A DNA stretch of 5,279 bases from Gemmatimonadota bacterium (GTDB taxonomy: Bacteria; Gemmatimonadota; Gemmatimonadetes; Longimicrobiales; Gaopeijiaceae), in the NCBI GenBank assembly GCA_002731735.1, contig PCCM01000009.1, positions 10,031 to 15,309 of the forward strand, given 5' to 3'. A model generated the notes under the pieces. The model worked only from the letters and a program-made list of their open reading frames with translations. It was not told the DNA's origin and did no database searches. The translations under genes were made by a program, and so were the position numbers. This document shows, one piece after another, positions 4,983-5,279 of the stretch. Numbering within the stretch: the first letter of the stretch is position 1; the number at the start of each line of letters is the position of its first letter.

Positions 4983-5279
4983 CTAGATGGGTGTCCCTCG
5001 ATAGCAACCTATCGTATAGGGATACTCGATAGTGGCATGGTAATGATAACCAATCGGGGTATGAGAGTGTCCGTGACATTCATCTAGATCGTCATTCCTC
5101 AACTCTTTCCCACCGATCCCTTTGTATCCGTAGATTCCGAACCCGTCGCGGATATAGCCCACCAATCCTGAATGTCCATCCTCCAGAGAAGGTACTCCAT
5201 CGAGTCTCCATGGGACGAAATGGTAGTGGTAGTCTGACCGTGCTGGATGTCCACCATACACGTCCACAATCTCGTGGGC
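4983..5279 (-). CDS. YHYH-domain protein, C-terminal 98 residues (5'-truncated by window edge)
   Basis: The frame is open to the right edge, so the start lies outside the window; the GTG near 5267 is internal. The fragment carries the two signature motifs of the YHYH family: YHYH at 17-20 and YHYH at 78-81 (counting from the window edge). Around them are GGHP, RDGFGIYGYKG (44-54), LDECHGHSHTPIG (65-77) and the closing PYTIGCYRGTP. Members are usually secreted proteins of unknown function. The His-rich clusters (HGHSH, two YHYH) suggest metal binding, which is inference. G+C is about 47% in the last 120 coding bases counted, with many A/T-ending codons, unlike the GC-rich neighbours, so recent acquisition is possible. 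The small lipoprotein gene follows 3 nt after its stop. Confidence 0.88.
   Translation of the reverse strand, partial: AHEIVDVYGGHPARSDYHYHFVPWRLDGVPSLEDGHSGLVGYIRDGFGIYGYKGIGGKELRNDDLDECHGHSHTPIGYHYHATIEYPYTIGCYRGTPI

Noticed and set aside
4585..4986. Plus-strand open frame of 133 codons across the intergenic gap
   Set aside because: It has no ribosome binding site or recognisable motif, it overlaps the small lipoprotein in antisense, and its composition looks random.

Overview
The window looks like chromosomal DNA from a high-GC, Gram-negative environmental bacterium. Gly/Arg-rich secreted beta proteins, c-type cytochromes fused to copper monooxygenase domains, and many exported proteins of unknown function are typical of marine or soil Gemmatimonadota and Acidobacteriota. 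This placement is inference from gene style; no rRNA or marker gene is present to confirm it. Six of the eight genes supported here carry, or probably carry, an export or membrane signal, so most of the encoded biochemistry appears to be periplasmic or membrane-facing. One of those six is the first gene, whose N-terminus is cut off.

Layout. (1) Positions 1-1896, plus strand: the 3' end of a secreted beta-sandwich protein with a Gly/Arg-rich insert, followed after 25 nt and a clear ribosome binding site by a secreted c-type cytochrome fused to a PHM/DBH-like type II copper monooxygenase domain. A strong bidirectional hairpin terminator follows. (2) Positions 1987-2334, minus strand: a cysteine-free ArsC/YffB-like thioredoxin-fold protein, convergent with the cytochrome gene. 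(3) Positions 2428-3481: two convergent genes whose 3' ends overlap by 8 bp. Each encodes a single-pass membrane-anchored domain, and the two domains align with each other along their length. They look like diverged paralogues pointing tail to tail. (4) Positions 3483-4598, minus strand: a zinc-independent medium-chain dehydrogenase/quinone-oxidoreductase-like protein with an apparent Sec signal peptide. It is almost certainly co-transcribed with the membrane protein at 2921-3481, since only one nucleotide separates stop from start. (5) Positions 4599-4874: non-coding as far as can be seen, with a hairpin, a short tandem repeat and a weak promoter candidate. (6) Positions 4875-5279, minus strand: a tiny lipoprotein gene (34 codons) three nucleotides after the stop of a YHYH-domain protein that runs off the right edge. 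The YHYH gene has visibly lower GC (near 47% in the 120 bases counted) than the rest.

No mobile element, CRISPR array, tRNA or rRNA was seen. The points most worth following are the convergent paralogue pair, the exported nucleotide-cofactor dehydrogenase next to one of them, the ArsC-like protein lacking every cysteine, and the small lipoprotein coupled to the YHYH gene.
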